64,000 nt of DNA from Alphaproteobacteria bacterium (GCA_004295055.1 SHNJ01000007.1:1-64000), one strand, 5' to 3'; positions 1 to 9,766 are shown, counted from the first letter of the stretch. Notes: a model not told the origin generated them from the letters alone. Program-made: numbers and translations.

Positions 1-413
1 AATTTCATAAAAACCTCATAAGGCACTTTAGACCATGTCCATGCTTCCGCCGAGTGAATTTTATTTCCTAGTTTCAACTCCATATCCAGTAATGGAATCA
101 AGTTTGGACTAAGAAAGTCATAGGGAGATTCGGCTTTAATTCGTTCTACATATTGAATGTAATGGCCAGTGTTTTTATCGGTAAAATTCTCTCCAATTTT
201 AGGATGGTCGGGTTGACCTTGTATTAAAGAACACTCTTTGTATTGTCTTTCAATTTTAAGGATGTGGCCAAGTTTCACTTTTCGACCCCACTTCATTTCA
301 ATCCCAATTGTTCCATTATCTTCAATGATAATGTCTCCAATTGCATTGCCTTCTGCAAGTTCTGTATCCAGAATCTCTTTTATAATAGGACTTAATGATT
401 CGGGTATGTTCAT
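1..413 (-). CDS. Small hypothetical protein, likely immunity partner of the ankyrin toxin-like protein (partial)
   Basis: The reverse strand reads openly from an ATG at 413 to the window edge, giving at least 137 residues that begin MNIPESLSPIIKEIL; the C-terminus is missing. It is acidic, has no signal peptide or membrane segment, and matches no family I recognise. Its ATG overlaps the stop of the 1761-residue upstream gene as TAATG (415-411), so the two are translationally coupled. A small soluble gene placed directly after a very large multidomain protein with a distinct C-terminal domain is the usual layout of a polymorphic toxin and its immunity protein. That role is inference from position only. 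Confidence 0.6.
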   Translation of the reverse strand, partial: MNIPESLSPIIKEILDTELAEGNAIGDIIIEDNGTIGIEMKWGRKVKLGHILKIERQYKECSLIQGQPDHPKIGENFTDKNTGHYIQYVERIKAESPYDFLSPNLIPLLDMELKLGNKIHSAEAWTWSKVPYEVFMK

Positions 414-3400
414 TATTTCTCTCGATTGTTCTGGTTTTTAAGTAACGATATTGGAGTACTATTTTTACGTGCTATCAAGACTTCAGGATATCTTGCTAGA
501 TAAAACTGTTTTCCTCCGCCGGCACCGTCGCTTACATGACTATTTTTCTCGCAAATAGCTGTTGGGATAAACATATCTTCTTTGACAACATATATACTAA
601 CTTGAGGTCTGTAGCCTTCTTTTTTGCTTTCAGCTGTTTGCACATGTTTAAAGTATCTCTCTGCGTCTCCATGGCTATGAAACAAAGTATCGATATCAGA
701 AAAGAAAGGTGATGGTCCATGCTCGGTAGCATTGCCTAAAATAATAGTCCCTTTCGGCACGAATTCTAACCTATGATCGTCAATTTTACCATATGGCGGT
801 TTTTCTTGAGCTTTTCTTGCTTTTTCTAGATCTGTTATCGCTTGGCTCCGCTCCCACGCGGCTCTGATTCTTGCCTCGTCTTGCAAGGCGGCGAGGTGTT
901 TTTCTGCAAGGGCTATTCGCGCGCTCTGTTCGATTATTAATGCTTTTGTTTCTTCGGCTCTCGCTAATTCTTGCGCAGCGCGGCGTGTTTCGCCATTGGC
1001 GCGGATTCTGGCTTCGGATTCCAGCAATTCTTTATGGGTTTCCTGGGCTTGCTCTTTGGTCTTTTCAGCGCGCAGTTTTTCCTGTTGTAACTGGATCCGC
1101 TTCCCTTCAATGATTTGTTGGATCAATTTTTCTGGGTCAGGGCCATCTCCGCCGCCGTTCCCATTGCTTCCATCGCCGTTTCCGCCATTGCCCCCATCGC
1201 CATTCCCGCCGCCGCGCCTTGCTTGGGATTCCGCAGCCAATCTGGCTTTTTCTTTTTTGAAATCTTTGCTGCTTAATTCCTGGCTGGTGAAGCCATAGTT
1301 GTGCACACAGCCGCCGAAAACGCTATAATATACGTTCTCGTAATCCCCGCTTTCATGCGCTTGTTCCAAGGCGCGGCGCATTTCCGCCGGGGTGCGGAAA
1401 TGGTCTATCAATGTATTCGGTCTTCGCACGATAATGGGCGGTTGCGTTTTTTCCGTTTCATAAGGCCGCATTTTCGGCAGTTTTTTAAAATCGGGAATAT
1501 TGCCGGACATCACCATGGCTTGCGCCACCGGGGCCAGGGTGTAGACGGCTTCCAGCAACGCGAATTGTTTGGCGAACAATGGGATCCGGCGCAGGGTATT
1601 CACCAAATGGGTGGTGGAATCCCAATTTTTCGTTCTGTATGGCTTTACCTCTTCTTCGTTTTTAAGTTGCCATCTGCCCCATTCAAAAATGTTTACTTGG
1701 TCGTGCGCACAAATACTATTGCCGCTATAAGTCAAGCTTGCGCCAACGTTATCCAGGCATATGGCTGCCGCCGGGACATTGATTATGCCATTAACGGTAT
1801 ACTCGGCTTCTACAAGCGCTTGATAGGTCAGGGGTTCGACGCCGTCCAGTTTGCTTAGATCCACGCCGCCATGCGCGAGATATATTTGCTCGACCTTGGC
1901 GATGTTGGCGGTATCGTCACTGTCCAATTTGGGCCAGTCGGTGTCGGTTGTTTGCAATTCATTCCGCCAGTCGAATTTTTTTCGAGCTTCCGGCGGAAGA
2001 TATATCGAATTGGTCGTATATTCCTTCATGATCCGGTCGGTTTCGGTGACCACCGTTCCGACCAGCGTGTCGTGCAGCGATTCGGTCAGTTCTACATAGA
2101 TGCCGGTATTAAAAACGGGATCCTGCGGCAGGCCTAGGCTGATTCGTTGCTGCAGCATGTTCATAATGATAAGTTCTTGGAAAATTTGCCAAACTTCCTG
2201 TTCGCCGATAAGGGCATAGTTCAGAGCCGGAAAACTTAGCCGCGCTTTCCCAGAGCCTATGTTTTCGACCAGGCTGGCATCCAGCTGCAGTTCCAAATCG
2301 AATGCGTCGTAGTGAGTGACGAATTTCTTATCTTTGGTTTTTTGATACAAGAACTTTCTAAGCTCTGCCCCTATAAAGCGGCCTTTTTCCAGTCTTTGCG
2401 CCGTGGCGGCGGCCAGATCCACGCGATCTTTTTTGCGGGTGGTGCAACTGTTGGCTACAGATGCTCCCATTGCGGCGTAATAAGCGCGAACGGATTTTTG
2501 CGATTCATGTTTTGCTTGTTCTATTTTTTCCGCCGGCATATTTTTCTGCATATGCTTTACGATCAGTCTTAATACCGCAGGATCATCCATATGCACGGCC
2601 AAACCCAGCGGCGATATAGAACCCATAAAACAAGGAGCCAGTGGATCAGCGCCGCTATTTAGCGCTACACAAATCGTTCGGATGTCTTTTTCGTGGACTG
2701 CAATAAATAAGGCATTATTCAAACGTTGCCGGTATTCGGGCATATTTATCGCTTGATTTGGGTATAAGGCGTTTTCCTGGTACACCAATCCGAAAATATT
2801 GATTGTATCCTTGACCGGAATTTTTCCGTCAATGGCCCAGTCGACGGCAATTTCCGGCACTCCGGCTTTTACCGCCAGGCTTTGCGGCGTTTCTCCTTTG
2901 TAATCCACCACATTCATATCGGCTCGGTATTCGTACAGAATATCGACGCAAGCCTTGCTTTTTCCTTTTACCGCATACATAATTGGCGTACGGTCTTTAT
3001 AGCACTTTGCGAAAACATTGGCGCCGTTTTTAATCAGATATTCGACCATATGCGGTTTGTTGCCGCGTGCGGCTTCCATCAATGGAGTGCATCCGCTATT
3101 GTCCTTGAACTCGATATCAAAGTCCATATCCAATAACTGCTGCATGCAATTCACAGATCCGTTATAAGCGGCCAAATGAATAGCGGATTTATTGTTCGGA
3201 GTTGTCGCGTGAATATTGGCTTTGGCGGCGGCAAGCGCCTGCAATACATCCAAATGATCGTTGGCGGCGGCTATCATAAAAGCTGTAGAGCCATATTTTG
3301 TGGAATATTCTAAATTTGTGTCCGCGTCTATAAGTCGGTTGACAATTTTCAAATGCCCTTTGCTGGCAGCCAGCATCAAGGCGGTCCAGCCATCCTTAAG

Positions 3401-5698
3401 TCTTAATTGCACGTTCGCCCTGGCTTTAAGGAAATTTTCGACAATTTCAGTTTGTCCGTTGTGGGCGGCATGCATCAGCGGCGTCCAGCCGGAATTTGTA
3501 ACTGCGTTCACATTCGCTTTGCGGCGTAACAGCATATCGACGATTTCATGACGGCCATTTTCGGCAGCTCTATTTAATGCGGTAGATCCATATTGATCTT
3601 TGCTTTCTATATCGGTTCCATTTTCGATTAGCCTTTCCGCCAATCGGGTATCGCCGTGTTGTGCGGCAAGCACTAGCAGAGACGGAAGACTGGTTTCTGG
3701 TTTGCCAAGCGGCGCATCTTTTTCCAGCAACGCCTTAACGCAGGGCCATTCTCTTTCTGCTATCGCTATGTCCAACGCGGTCAAGCCGTTTTTGTTGATA
3801 TGTTTTAAATTGGCGCCGCGTTGCAAAAGTTCCTGCACCATGGCGCTATGCCCGTAATATGCCGATAAGAGCAGGGGGGTGTCGTTGTCTGAATTGATGA
3901 TTTCAAGATCGCTGTTGGATTGAATTAGTTCGGGCAAGATTTCCGCAATGCCATACATAGCAGCCGTCAAGACTGGCGAAGCATTATTATTGTCCTCCGG
4001 TTTTGTGCTGGCGCTATGTTTTATCAATATTTTCGCGCATGCCGGACTTTTTTGTTCCAGTGCGTAAATCAACAATGTCTGTCCTTTTGGGCCTATCCGC
4101 CGCTTCACAGCTTCGGGGTCAATAGCCAATAGCTTGGCTAGAGTGACGGCATTCTGCGATTCGACGGCGTGAAGAAATGGATTGATGGACAGTATTTTCG
4201 CGGGTTCCGGAGGCTTAGCCGCCACATTGTTTTGATTGGATGTGGCAGGGGCAGGCAAGTCATTTTGCGGATTGCTCAATCGACGTTCTTTTTCCCGGAT
4301 CATCGCAGCAATTTGTTTGTGTCCCGATTTTTCAGCCCATTGCAGCGCGGTTAATCCGTGTTTGCAGACCAGTCGTAAATTGCTAAGATTTCTTGTTTTC
4401 TTTAATATATCGGCGATGATCTTCGTGTCGCCACATGCCGCGGCCAAAGACAACGCCGTCGATCCATTATATGCCTGTTTATAAAGATTGTCTTCGTTTT
4501 TCGTACGGTTTAAAATTAGCCGGGCAGTTTCCAGATCTTTTTGATCCAATGCAAAATGCAGGGCGGTGGTTTTATTTTCATCCTGAAGATATATATCGTT
4601 CTCGCTTGCGGTGACGTTTAATATAAATCCGGCGATTACCGGAGATTTGGAATAGGCCGCCAACATCAAAGGCGTGCATCCATATCGATCCGTCCTGTGA
4701 ATGTCTCCTACGCTGGCTGCTACATAAACCAGAAACTTGGCATCTACTTCATTCCGGGTGATGGCTGCATGATGTAGTTGGTTTCTCCTGTCCGGCCCTT
4801 CCGGATTAAAGCCAGGATAGGGAGTTATCAGGCTGTATGGCGTGTGGCCATCCTTGCTGTGGCGAACTAAATCCCGGGTATTTTTTGTTGCCCAACAAAT
4901 CTTGGCCGCTTTTTGATAATCTTTTGCTATAATGGCCCGGTGCAGGGCCGTAAAGCCGAGATTGTCCGGCTTATGAATGTTTTCCTGATTGGTAGTGCGG
5001 CTAAGAATCGTATCTACATAGCTGCCGTTGGCCATCATGAAAATGGTTTCACCATGAATGGTGGCGTGATAAAACTCTCTTTCATCGGTCGTGGATTCGA
5101 TAATTTGGGCGATCATATACGGGTTGATTTTGGCCTCGATAGCCAGCAATAGGCCGCGATGCACGTTTGCGGCAAATTTTACTAAATTATCCTGGCGAAA
5201 ATACGCTTTAGCATAACCTTCTAATACTGCGATTATAGCAGCATCGCTAAAAACCCTGCCGTTAGAAGATAGATCAGTTATAATATCTAATCTTTCGTGA
5301 TTCGATAAATTTTGCAGAACAGCAATCTGGCCATCCAGAGTCATGCTGGCTAAATATTCTTGAACGGCCGCAATTTGCTGCGCATAGGCGGCTTTGCCGC
5401 GATTTTCAGAAACCAGAATCAATGCTGCGATGAATTGATCCATATTTGCGCGGCGCAGCATGTGTAGAATCGCCGGTATTTGCCCTTTTTTCCAGGCGTG
5501 TAAATAGATAGCGTCCGGATGCAAATCGTGATATGGATAAGAAGGCGCCTCCGGCAGCTGAAATAATTTTTCGACAGGAACGCTGCTGAGCAATTTATCG
5601 GCGCCGTTTTTATCGTTCGGATCCAGCTGATCACGCGCCGATCGTATGTCCAAGGCGCTGCCCGATATCCAATTATATAGCTTTGATAACGTATTCAC
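413..5698 (-). CDS. Giant ankyrin-repeat protein with coiled coil and C-terminal toxin-like domain
   Basis: This is a 1761-residue protein. Many ankyrin repeats run from about residue 200 to 1010, recognisable by repeated G-x-T-A/P-L-x-x-A patterns, and should mediate protein contacts. A long unassigned region follows (about 1010-1470), then a Gly/Asn/Asp-rich low-complexity linker near 1490-1520, a charged coiled coil (about 1525-1630), and a compact C-terminal domain of about 120 residues that I cannot assign. Linker plus coiled coil plus a short terminal domain, followed by a coupled small gene, suggests a polymorphic toxin whose last domain carries the activity. The start is a GTG at 5698; no better start lies nearby. 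There is no signal peptide, so a secretion route is not visible. Ankyrin giants are common in host-associated bacteria, so a eukaryote-directed effector is an alternative. Confidence 0.75.
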   Translation of the reverse strand: MNTLSKLYNWISGSALDIRSARDQLDPNDKNGADKLLSSVPVEKLFQLPEAPSYPYHDLHPDAIYLHAWKKGQIPAILHMLRRANMDQFIAALILVSENRGKAAYAQQIAAVQEYLASMTLDGQIAVLQNLSNHERLDIITDLSSNGRVFSDAAIIAVLEGYAKAYFRQDNLVKFAANVHRGLLLAIEAKINPYMIAQIIESTTDEREFYHATIHGETIFMMANGSYVDTILSRTTNQENIHKPDNLGFTALHRAIIAKDYQKAAKICWATKNTRDLVRHSKDGHTPYSLITPYPGFNPEGPDRRNQLHHAAITRNEVDAKFLVYVAASVGDIHRTDRYGCTPLMLAAYSKSPVIAGFILNVTASENDIYLQDENKTTALHFALDQKDLETARLILNRTKNEDNLYKQAYNGSTALSLAAACGDTKIIADILKKTRNLSNLRLVCKHGLTALQWAEKSGHKQIAAMIREKERRLSNPQNDLPAPATSNQNNVAAKPPEPAKILSINPFLHAVESQNAVTLAKLLAIDPEAVKRRIGPKGQTLLIYALEQKSPACAKILIKHSASTKPEDNNNASPVLTAAMYGIAEILPELIQSNSDLEIINSDNDTPLLLSAYYGHSAMVQELLQRGANLKHINKNGLTALDIAIAEREWPCVKALLEKDAPLGKPETSLPSLLVLAAQHGDTRLAERLIENGTDIESKDQYGSTALNRAAENGRHEIVDMLLRRKANVNAVTNSGWTPLMHAAHNGQTEIVENFLKARANVQLRLKDGWTALMLAASKGHLKIVNRLIDADTNLEYSTKYGSTAFMIAAANDHLDVLQALAAAKANIHATTPNNKSAIHLAAYNGSVNCMQQLLDMDFDIEFKDNSGCTPLMEAARGNKPHMVEYLIKNGANVFAKCYKDRTPIMYAVKGKSKACVDILYEYRADMNVVDYKGETPQSLAVKAGVPEIAVDWAIDGKIPVKDTINIFGLVYQENALYPNQAINMPEYRQRLNNALFIAVHEKDIRTICVALNSGADPLAPCFMGSISPLGLAVHMDDPAVLRLIVKHMQKNMPAEKIEQAKHESQKSVRAYYAAMGASVANSCTTRKKDRVDLAAATAQRLEKGRFIGAELRKFLYQKTKDKKFVTHYDAFDLELQLDASLVENIGSGKARLSFPALNYALIGEQEVWQIFQELIIMNMLQQRISLGLPQDPVFNTGIYVELTESLHDTLVGTVVTETDRIMKEYTTNSIYLPPEARKKFDWRNELQTTDTDWPKLDSDDTANIAKVEQIYLAHGGVDLSKLDGVEPLTYQALVEAEYTVNGIINVPAAAICLDNVGASLTYSGNSICAHDQVNIFEWGRWQLKNEEEVKPYRTKNWDSTTHLVNTLRRIPLFAKQFALLEAVYTLAPVAQAMVMSGNIPDFKKLPKMRPYETEKTQPPIIVRRPNTLIDHFRTPAEMRRALEQAHESGDYENVYYSVFGGCVHNYGFTSQELSSKDFKKEKARLAAESQARRGGGNGDGGNGGNGDGSNGNGGGDGPDPEKLIQQIIEGKRIQLQQEKLRAEKTKEQAQETHKELLESEARIRANGETRRAAQELARAEETKALIIEQSARIALAEKHLAALQDEARIRAAWERSQAITDLEKARKAQEKPPYGKIDDHRLEFVPKGTIILGNATEHGPSPFFSDIDTLFHSHGDAERYFKHVQTAESKKEGYRPQVSIYVVKEDMFIPTAICEKNSHVSDGAGGGKQFYLARYPEVLIARKNSTPISLLKNQNNREK

Positions 5699-5909
5699 AT
5701 TAGCCCCAAATTTTAATTGCGCATAGTCTTCCCGGGAGGCTGTTTTAATTTTTATATTTTTATAATATTAAAATATTTACTTAAGATTACAAATCAAAAA
5801 GAATCTCTAGGCCGGTTTAAAAGCCTTAATTTCACCTAGCGAGCGATATAAAACTTCGCGCCGGCCCAGAGATCAAGTTAGTCCCAGGGAGGACAAACTT
5901 TGCAATCCG

Positions 5910-6389
5910 CTATGCCCTGCGCAGTTCTAAAATTGGTTGCGGCGGTATATCGCTTTTTACCTTGCGCATTTCAGTCATTACATTTTCTGCAAATGCGATG
6001 CCGTATCTTAATTCCAAATATTCATGCAATGCCTGTTCATAGATCTCTTCGGCTTGGTTAGCACTATGCAGCGATGAATCTTGTTGGCGTTGCATTTGAT
6101 GCAAAATTTTCTGTTGTTCCCGGTAATTGTTCCACATCGCCCGGATACGATTGATGTGCAGGGAATTGGTGCGCGGCGTGTGGCATAATCCCGATACGCG
6201 TAAATATTCCGATTTTGCCAGCCACATTCGGTACTGATAAATGCAGGACTGAATTTCGAGGCGGTAAAGCCCGGCTTTGGATCTTGCGCGTTTCAATTGC
6301 AACCCGTGCGGCAAATCCTGTTCATTGCATTCGGTGAAAAACACCGGGGAGTGGCCCGGTTCCGTATTGTTTATCGATCTGGTCATCAT
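5910..6389 (-). CDS. Hypothetical protein, 159 aa
   Basis: This is a complete reading frame of 159 residues starting at a double ATG and preceded by a GGGAAG ribosome-binding site. The composition is basic and helical, with a Gln-rich stretch in the middle (roughly residues 85-110). No signal peptide, membrane segment or known motif was seen. It stands alone between the ankyrin gene (same strand, 211 bases away) and the divergent XRE regulator, with which it shares an AT-rich promoter region. Function unknown. Confidence 0.55.
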   Translation of the reverse strand: MMTRSINNTEPGHSPVFFTECNEQDLPHGLQLKRARSKAGLYRLEIQSCIYQYRMWLAKSEYLRVSGLCHTPRTNSLHINRIRAMWNNYREQQKILHQMQRQQDSSLHSANQAEEIYEQALHEYLELRYGIAFAENVMTEMRKVKSDIPPQPILELRRA

Positions 6390-6499
6390 TTTTAGCTTCC
6401 CTATCTTTGCCCCGTTTTGATGTTACGCTTTTCAGTAACGATCGGAGCTTATAAGGACATTATTAAAGGAAGGTTAAGATGTCAACCAAAATTCAATAA

Positions 6500-6560
6500 A
6501 ATAATGTTTTAAATTCTATAAAACATATAAAATACATGTTTTATGTTATAAAAACATATA
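6500..6560. promoter_or_regulatory. Cluster of inverted TAAAACAT/ATGTTTTA motifs, probable XRE operator
   Basis: Within this AT-rich stretch, ATAAAACAT (6518-6526) and its inverted copy ATGTTTTAT (6536-6544) form a dyad with a 9-base spacer. Further half-like copies occur around 6503-6511 and 6544-6558. The cluster lies 90-140 bases upstream of the XRE regulator start and in the shared region with the divergent gene ending at 5910. Repeated half-sites beside a helix-turn-helix gene suggest autoregulation (inference). Confidence 0.45.
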
Positions 6561-6645
6561 TTTTTTGCGGTTTATAGTTGAATAATAGACAGAATTTTAG
6601 TATTTTTTCTGTATAAATATAAAAACAAACCAAGAAATTTGAATT

Positions 6646-7293
6646 ATGGACCGCTATCAATTAGCTGCCGCCCGGGGAATGTTAGGTTGGACTCTGAAAG
6701 AACTTTCGGAAAAAACCAATATCACCATCGAGGCCATCAATAAGTTCGAACGCGGAGAAGTCGCTAATCCTCGGGAGTCGACTATAAGATTAATTCGCCA
6801 ATGTTTTGAAGACCATGGAGTGGAATTTATCGATCGTGGCATTCGTCGCAAAGGCGATATCGTCTCTCATTTCGAAGGGGATGAGGCGATCGATAGATTG
6901 TTTGACGACATTATCGCAACTTTAAAAAAATATCCTGAAAAAAATTTAGATATTTTTGGTATCGATGAAAAGAAGTTTTTAGATAATTATCCAGAAGAAA
7001 ATCTGACTGCGCATATCAAGGAAAGACACAAATTGCATATCAAGCAACGCTTGTTAATATGCGAAGGGGATACCAATTACGTTGGGGATACAAGCACCTA
7101 TCGGTGGGTACCCAAAGAATATTTTAGCACGACTCCTACTTTTGTGTATGGCAGTAAGGTTGCAACCATATTATGGGAACTGCCTCCGCAAATCATTATC
7201 GTCAATAATGAACTATATGCCCAGGAACGCCGCCGTAATTTCAATATGATGTGGGAAAAAGCGTTGATGCCGGAAAGAAAGGCGGCGCAATAA
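6646..7293 (+). CDS. XRE-family transcriptional regulator with C-terminal sensor-like domain
   Basis: This is a 215-residue protein. Residues 5-65 form a helix-turn-helix of the XRE/Cro type (pattern ARGMLGWTLKELSEKT followed by INKFERGE). Residues 85-215 form a second domain containing FVYGSKVATILWE and a final RRRNFNMMWEKA, which resembles effector-binding tails of TrmB-like regulators; this is a resemblance by eye only. The stop codon overlaps the ATG of the next gene (TAATG), so the regulator and the acyltransferase-like protein are co-translated. The dyad cluster upstream suggests autoregulation. Confidence 0.75.
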   Translation: MDRYQLAAARGMLGWTLKELSEKTNITIEAINKFERGEVANPRESTIRLIRQCFEDHGVEFIDRGIRRKGDIVSHFEGDEAIDRLFDDIIATLKKYPEKNLDIFGIDEKKFLDNYPEENLTAHIKERHKLHIKQRLLICEGDTNYVGDTSTYRWVPKEYFSTTPTFVYGSKVATILWELPPQIIIVNNELYAQERRRNFNMMWEKALMPERKAAQ

Positions 7294-8312
7294 TGTTGAT
7301 GTCTTGCACCCATACGGCATTGGAAAGTCGGTTGCAAATGCTGCCTGGTGTTATGCCTTTAACACATCCATCTGCGACAGAAATTTTTAATAATCTTAAG
7401 GCCGCGCATTGGAATCCAGAAAAAAACAGCCTGAATCATTCTTTGGCGTATTTTACTTTTACAGGACGCAAGGGCGCATGGCTGTATTACAGCGAAGATA
7501 CAATAGTTATTTTTTGCTGGCATCCAAATATTAAAAATCAGCTTTTGGTTTATCCCCCGATTGGCCGGGATTTCACGGCGATATATAGATTGTTGGATTT
7601 GCTTGCGCCATTATTTTCAGATGTTCGTTTGGCAAGATTCAGCCAGGAAGAGGCGACATATTTTATCGCCAATAATCAATCTGAATCGATTTTCTTTATG
7701 AAAGTCATCGAAGAAAATATATTGGATTGGAAATTTGCATCGCCGGTTTTATCCACGCAAAAAGCAACTGAAAAAACCGGTCCGGATTTGCATCTGGTAC
7801 GCAAGGAATACCGTAAGTTGGATTTGATTCAATTAGAAACGCGGCCTTACGTCAGAATTTATTACGACAGATTGGCAGAAGTAGGACATGTTTATGCGGA
7901 TTTATTTTTAAGCCAGAACAAAGATTTTGCCCTGGGCGCGGATCAAATTACCCAACCGAATGCGGATATGTTGAATCTTGTTCTGGAGCGCCCGGATTTA
8001 TATCAATCTTATGTTACTTTGTACAAAGGCAGGGTAGAAGGTTTTTATGTGCTGGAAAAATTCGCCCCGCATTATGCCAACGCCTTGTGGTTTTTATATA
8101 ATAGAAGCATACGCGGACTTGCTTATTGGCAAATGACCCAATTATGCGAGATGCTGAAGAAAGAAAATATTCACACTGTGAATTTGGGCGGTTCCGAAAC
8201 AAATGGTATGGATTTTTTCAAAACCCGCTTTCGTCCCATTCAATCATTTTCGGCTTGTTCTATTGATGTGGAATTGATGGCTCAAAAAGCCTTTATTCCA
8301 AAAGCGGCTTAA
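7293..8312 (+). CDS. GNAT/FemAB-fold acyltransferase-like protein
   Basis: This is a 339-residue protein. I chose the ATG overlapping the upstream stop rather than an in-frame start 42 bases earlier inside the regulator. The C-terminal third contains NLGGSETNGMDFFKTRF, a pattern typical of the double-GNAT fold in DUF2156/FemAB-like aminoacyl or acyl transferases, where the substrate loop ends in a G-x-x-x-F-K stretch. No signal peptide or membrane segment is present, so it should be cytoplasmic. Co-translation with an XRE regulator suggests a small autonomous regulatory or modification unit. The substrate cannot be deduced. It could also be a plain N-acetyltransferase. Confidence 0.6.
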   Translation: MLMSCTHTALESRLQMLPGVMPLTHPSATEIFNNLKAAHWNPEKNSLNHSLAYFTFTGRKGAWLYYSEDTIVIFCWHPNIKNQLLVYPPIGRDFTAIYRLLDLLAPLFSDVRLARFSQEEATYFIANNQSESIFFMKVIEENILDWKFASPVLSTQKATEKTGPDLHLVRKEYRKLDLIQLETRPYVRIYYDRLAEVGHVYADLFLSQNKDFALGADQITQPNADMLNLVLERPDLYQSYVTLYKGRVEGFYVLEKFAPHYANALWFLYNRSIRGLAYWQMTQLCEMLKKENIHTVNLGGSETNGMDFFKTRFRPIQSFSACSIDVELMAQKAFIPKAA

Positions 8313-8332
8313 TTTAGGTAAATTTTAAAATA

Positions 8333-8440
8333 TCACGCTCTTTCCTGAAACAATTTACGGTTCAGGCGGCGCAGCGCGCGCATGGCGAATTCAAAATCGC
8401 GTTTGGTATTGCCTGGCAACTCCTGTACCACACGCTCACG
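8333..8440 (-). pseudogene. C-terminal remnant of an unknown gene cut by repeat copy A
   Basis: The reverse strand encodes about 35 residues with protein-like composition (for example NTKRDFEFAMRALRRLNRK) ending in a TGA at 8333-8335. An in-frame TAG sits just upstream (8441-8443), exactly where repeat copy A begins. This looks like the 3' end of a gene lost to recombination at the repeat. It has no start codon or ribosome-binding site, so it is not expected to be expressed. Confidence 0.35.
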
Positions 8441-8443
8441 CTA

Positions 8444-8862
8444 ACAATCCCCTACCAACACCATTTCGCCTTTGCGCGTTTTTCTCCGGCGATGATAGCA
8501 AAAGGCGAACTGGCAGGAAATGCCGAGAGAAAAGGGGCTATAGTTTTTTAAAAACCGGAGATAATGCGCGGCTGTGTACGCGGGAGAGAATGGAATAGGG
8601 CGGCAAGTGTTTGAAATGCTGCGCTGATTTTCAAGGATATACGAACCCGCCAACTCTCGATGAACTAGATGGCGGTGGTCGGAGTGTCGCACGATGAATT
8701 CTCTCGTCGATAGGCCGAATTCCCTGCTAACAGGGAAAATAACATAGAATTTGAGTGGTTTTGGCCGGGCGGAAGGCGAACAGCGGAGAAAAATCACGCT
8801 ATTTCGGTCGATTAGGGCCGTAAACTGGCAAATTCCCTAGAAGAGGAACAGGGAATTTCTAG
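8444..8862. repeat. Dispersed intergenic repeat, copy A
   Basis: A stretch of about 400 bases reappears with clear sequence similarity at 12768-13175, 34874-35300 and, as a shorter copy, at 16384-16580, all in the same orientation. Landmarks in order are: a block containing TTTCTCCGGC and AGCAAAAGGCGAACT; GGCTATAGTTTTTTAAAAA; GAGAATGGAATAGGGC; a CCGCCA/TGGCGG hairpin; CCCTGCTAACAGGGAAAATAAC; a GGCGAA...GGAGAAAAA block; and a closing AATTCCCT...ACAGGGAATTT inverted pair. The open frame across it (8441-8797, minus) follows repeat conservation rather than coding and is not called. No transposase is present. Confidence 0.8.
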
Positions 8863-8902
8863 AACATTGCTGGGAATTATAAATAGGTAGCAGGCTGCTC
8901 GA

Positions 8903-9766
8903 TTATTTTAATTGCATCAACGCGAATTCAAGCAATGAAGTCTGGGAATGCAGTACCAGAAGTGAAAGGCCGCCCGTCACGATAAAAATAGCAGTAGGGA
9001 CTATAAACGGAATCAGCGCCAAGCGGGAGTCTGGCTGCTCCGATACCCAATTATCTAAGGCGGTTTTTGAATTAGATAGCCATGTTTTTATCAGCAAAAC
9101 GAAGCTTATAATTGCGAATGCGGCAACGGCGTAAGTTGCTACATCAGCCACAAATATTGCTGATTCTGCCAACTGGTGGAAATTTTGTAGTTGTTCCGGC
9201 GGCGCGTCATAATCTGAGTTGCTGTTCAGCCATGTAATGTAACTTTTGATGCTCAATTGTCTGCTGGCTTCCCATCCAAATGCAAGCACCCAGACGGCCA
9301 GTAAGCTACGATAAGAACGTTGTGCGGATGCAGTTGTGTGCTCTGTCTTGGTTTTAGTGATCCGTTCATGCCAAGTGTGGGATATCTTGGATGCTTTGAC
9401 GCAATCCAGAAAATAAATAATGGAGGACAGGAAAATAAGGAAATTGCGTGCTAAGGCTGTTCCAAAAGAAATTCGGCTGTCTTGTTCGCTCACAATTTTA
9501 ATGCCAAAGCACATATGCCCTATGCTGGCTTGCCAGCGGGAGCATTCCATAATTGCGCGGTATAATAAAAAAGCTACTATCGGCAGCAATGCCCATATAT
9601 TAGGCCAAGAGGTGACAAAATTTATAGTGGTTGCAAGATTTGGGATCGGCATATGGCGATCCCACGGAGATACTGTGTACGGAATTATTGCCCAAACTAC
9701 AGTGAAAAAAACCAAGACATCCAGTTGCCATGCCAAAAGTCTTTTCCATATATTTGCAGTAACCAT
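8903..9766 (-). CDS. RDD-family integral membrane protein (candidate immunity protein)
   Basis: This is a 287-residue protein with several hydrophobic segments. The N-terminal KRLLAWQLDVLVFF carries the Arg and Asp spacing of RDD-domain membrane proteins. The start is an ATG with GGAGG just upstream. A second, related RDD protein at 13215-14084 begins with nearly the same motif and sits beside a modular effector-like gene. By analogy this copy may protect against a cognate cell-envelope toxin, but here the nearest modular gene (10741-12456) is separated by two small genes. RDD proteins otherwise have transport-like roles, so immunity is only a hypothesis. Confidence 0.65.
   Translation of the reverse strand: MVTANIWKRLLAWQLDVLVFFTVVWAIIPYTVSPWDRHMPIPNLATTINFVTSWPNIWALLPIVAFLLYRAIMECSRWQASIGHMCFGIKIVSEQDSRISFGTALARNFLIFLSSIIYFLDCVKASKISHTWHERITKTKTEHTTASAQRSYRSLLAVWVLAFGWEASRQLSIKSYITWLNSNSDYDAPPEQLQNFHQLAESAIFVADVATYAVAAFAIISFVLLIKTWLSNSKTALDNWVSEQPDSRLALIPFIVPTAIFIVTGGLSLLVLHSQTSLLEFALMQLK

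Noticed and set aside
41-441. Plus-strand open frame at 238-441
   Set aside because: It is the antisense shadow of the partial gene at 1-413, which has the better protein and a coupled start.
8441-8797. Open reading frame of 118 codons on the minus strand, with a relative at 34830-35087
   Set aside because: Both lie in copies of the same intergenic repeat, lack a ribosome-binding site, and track repeat conservation rather than codon usage.
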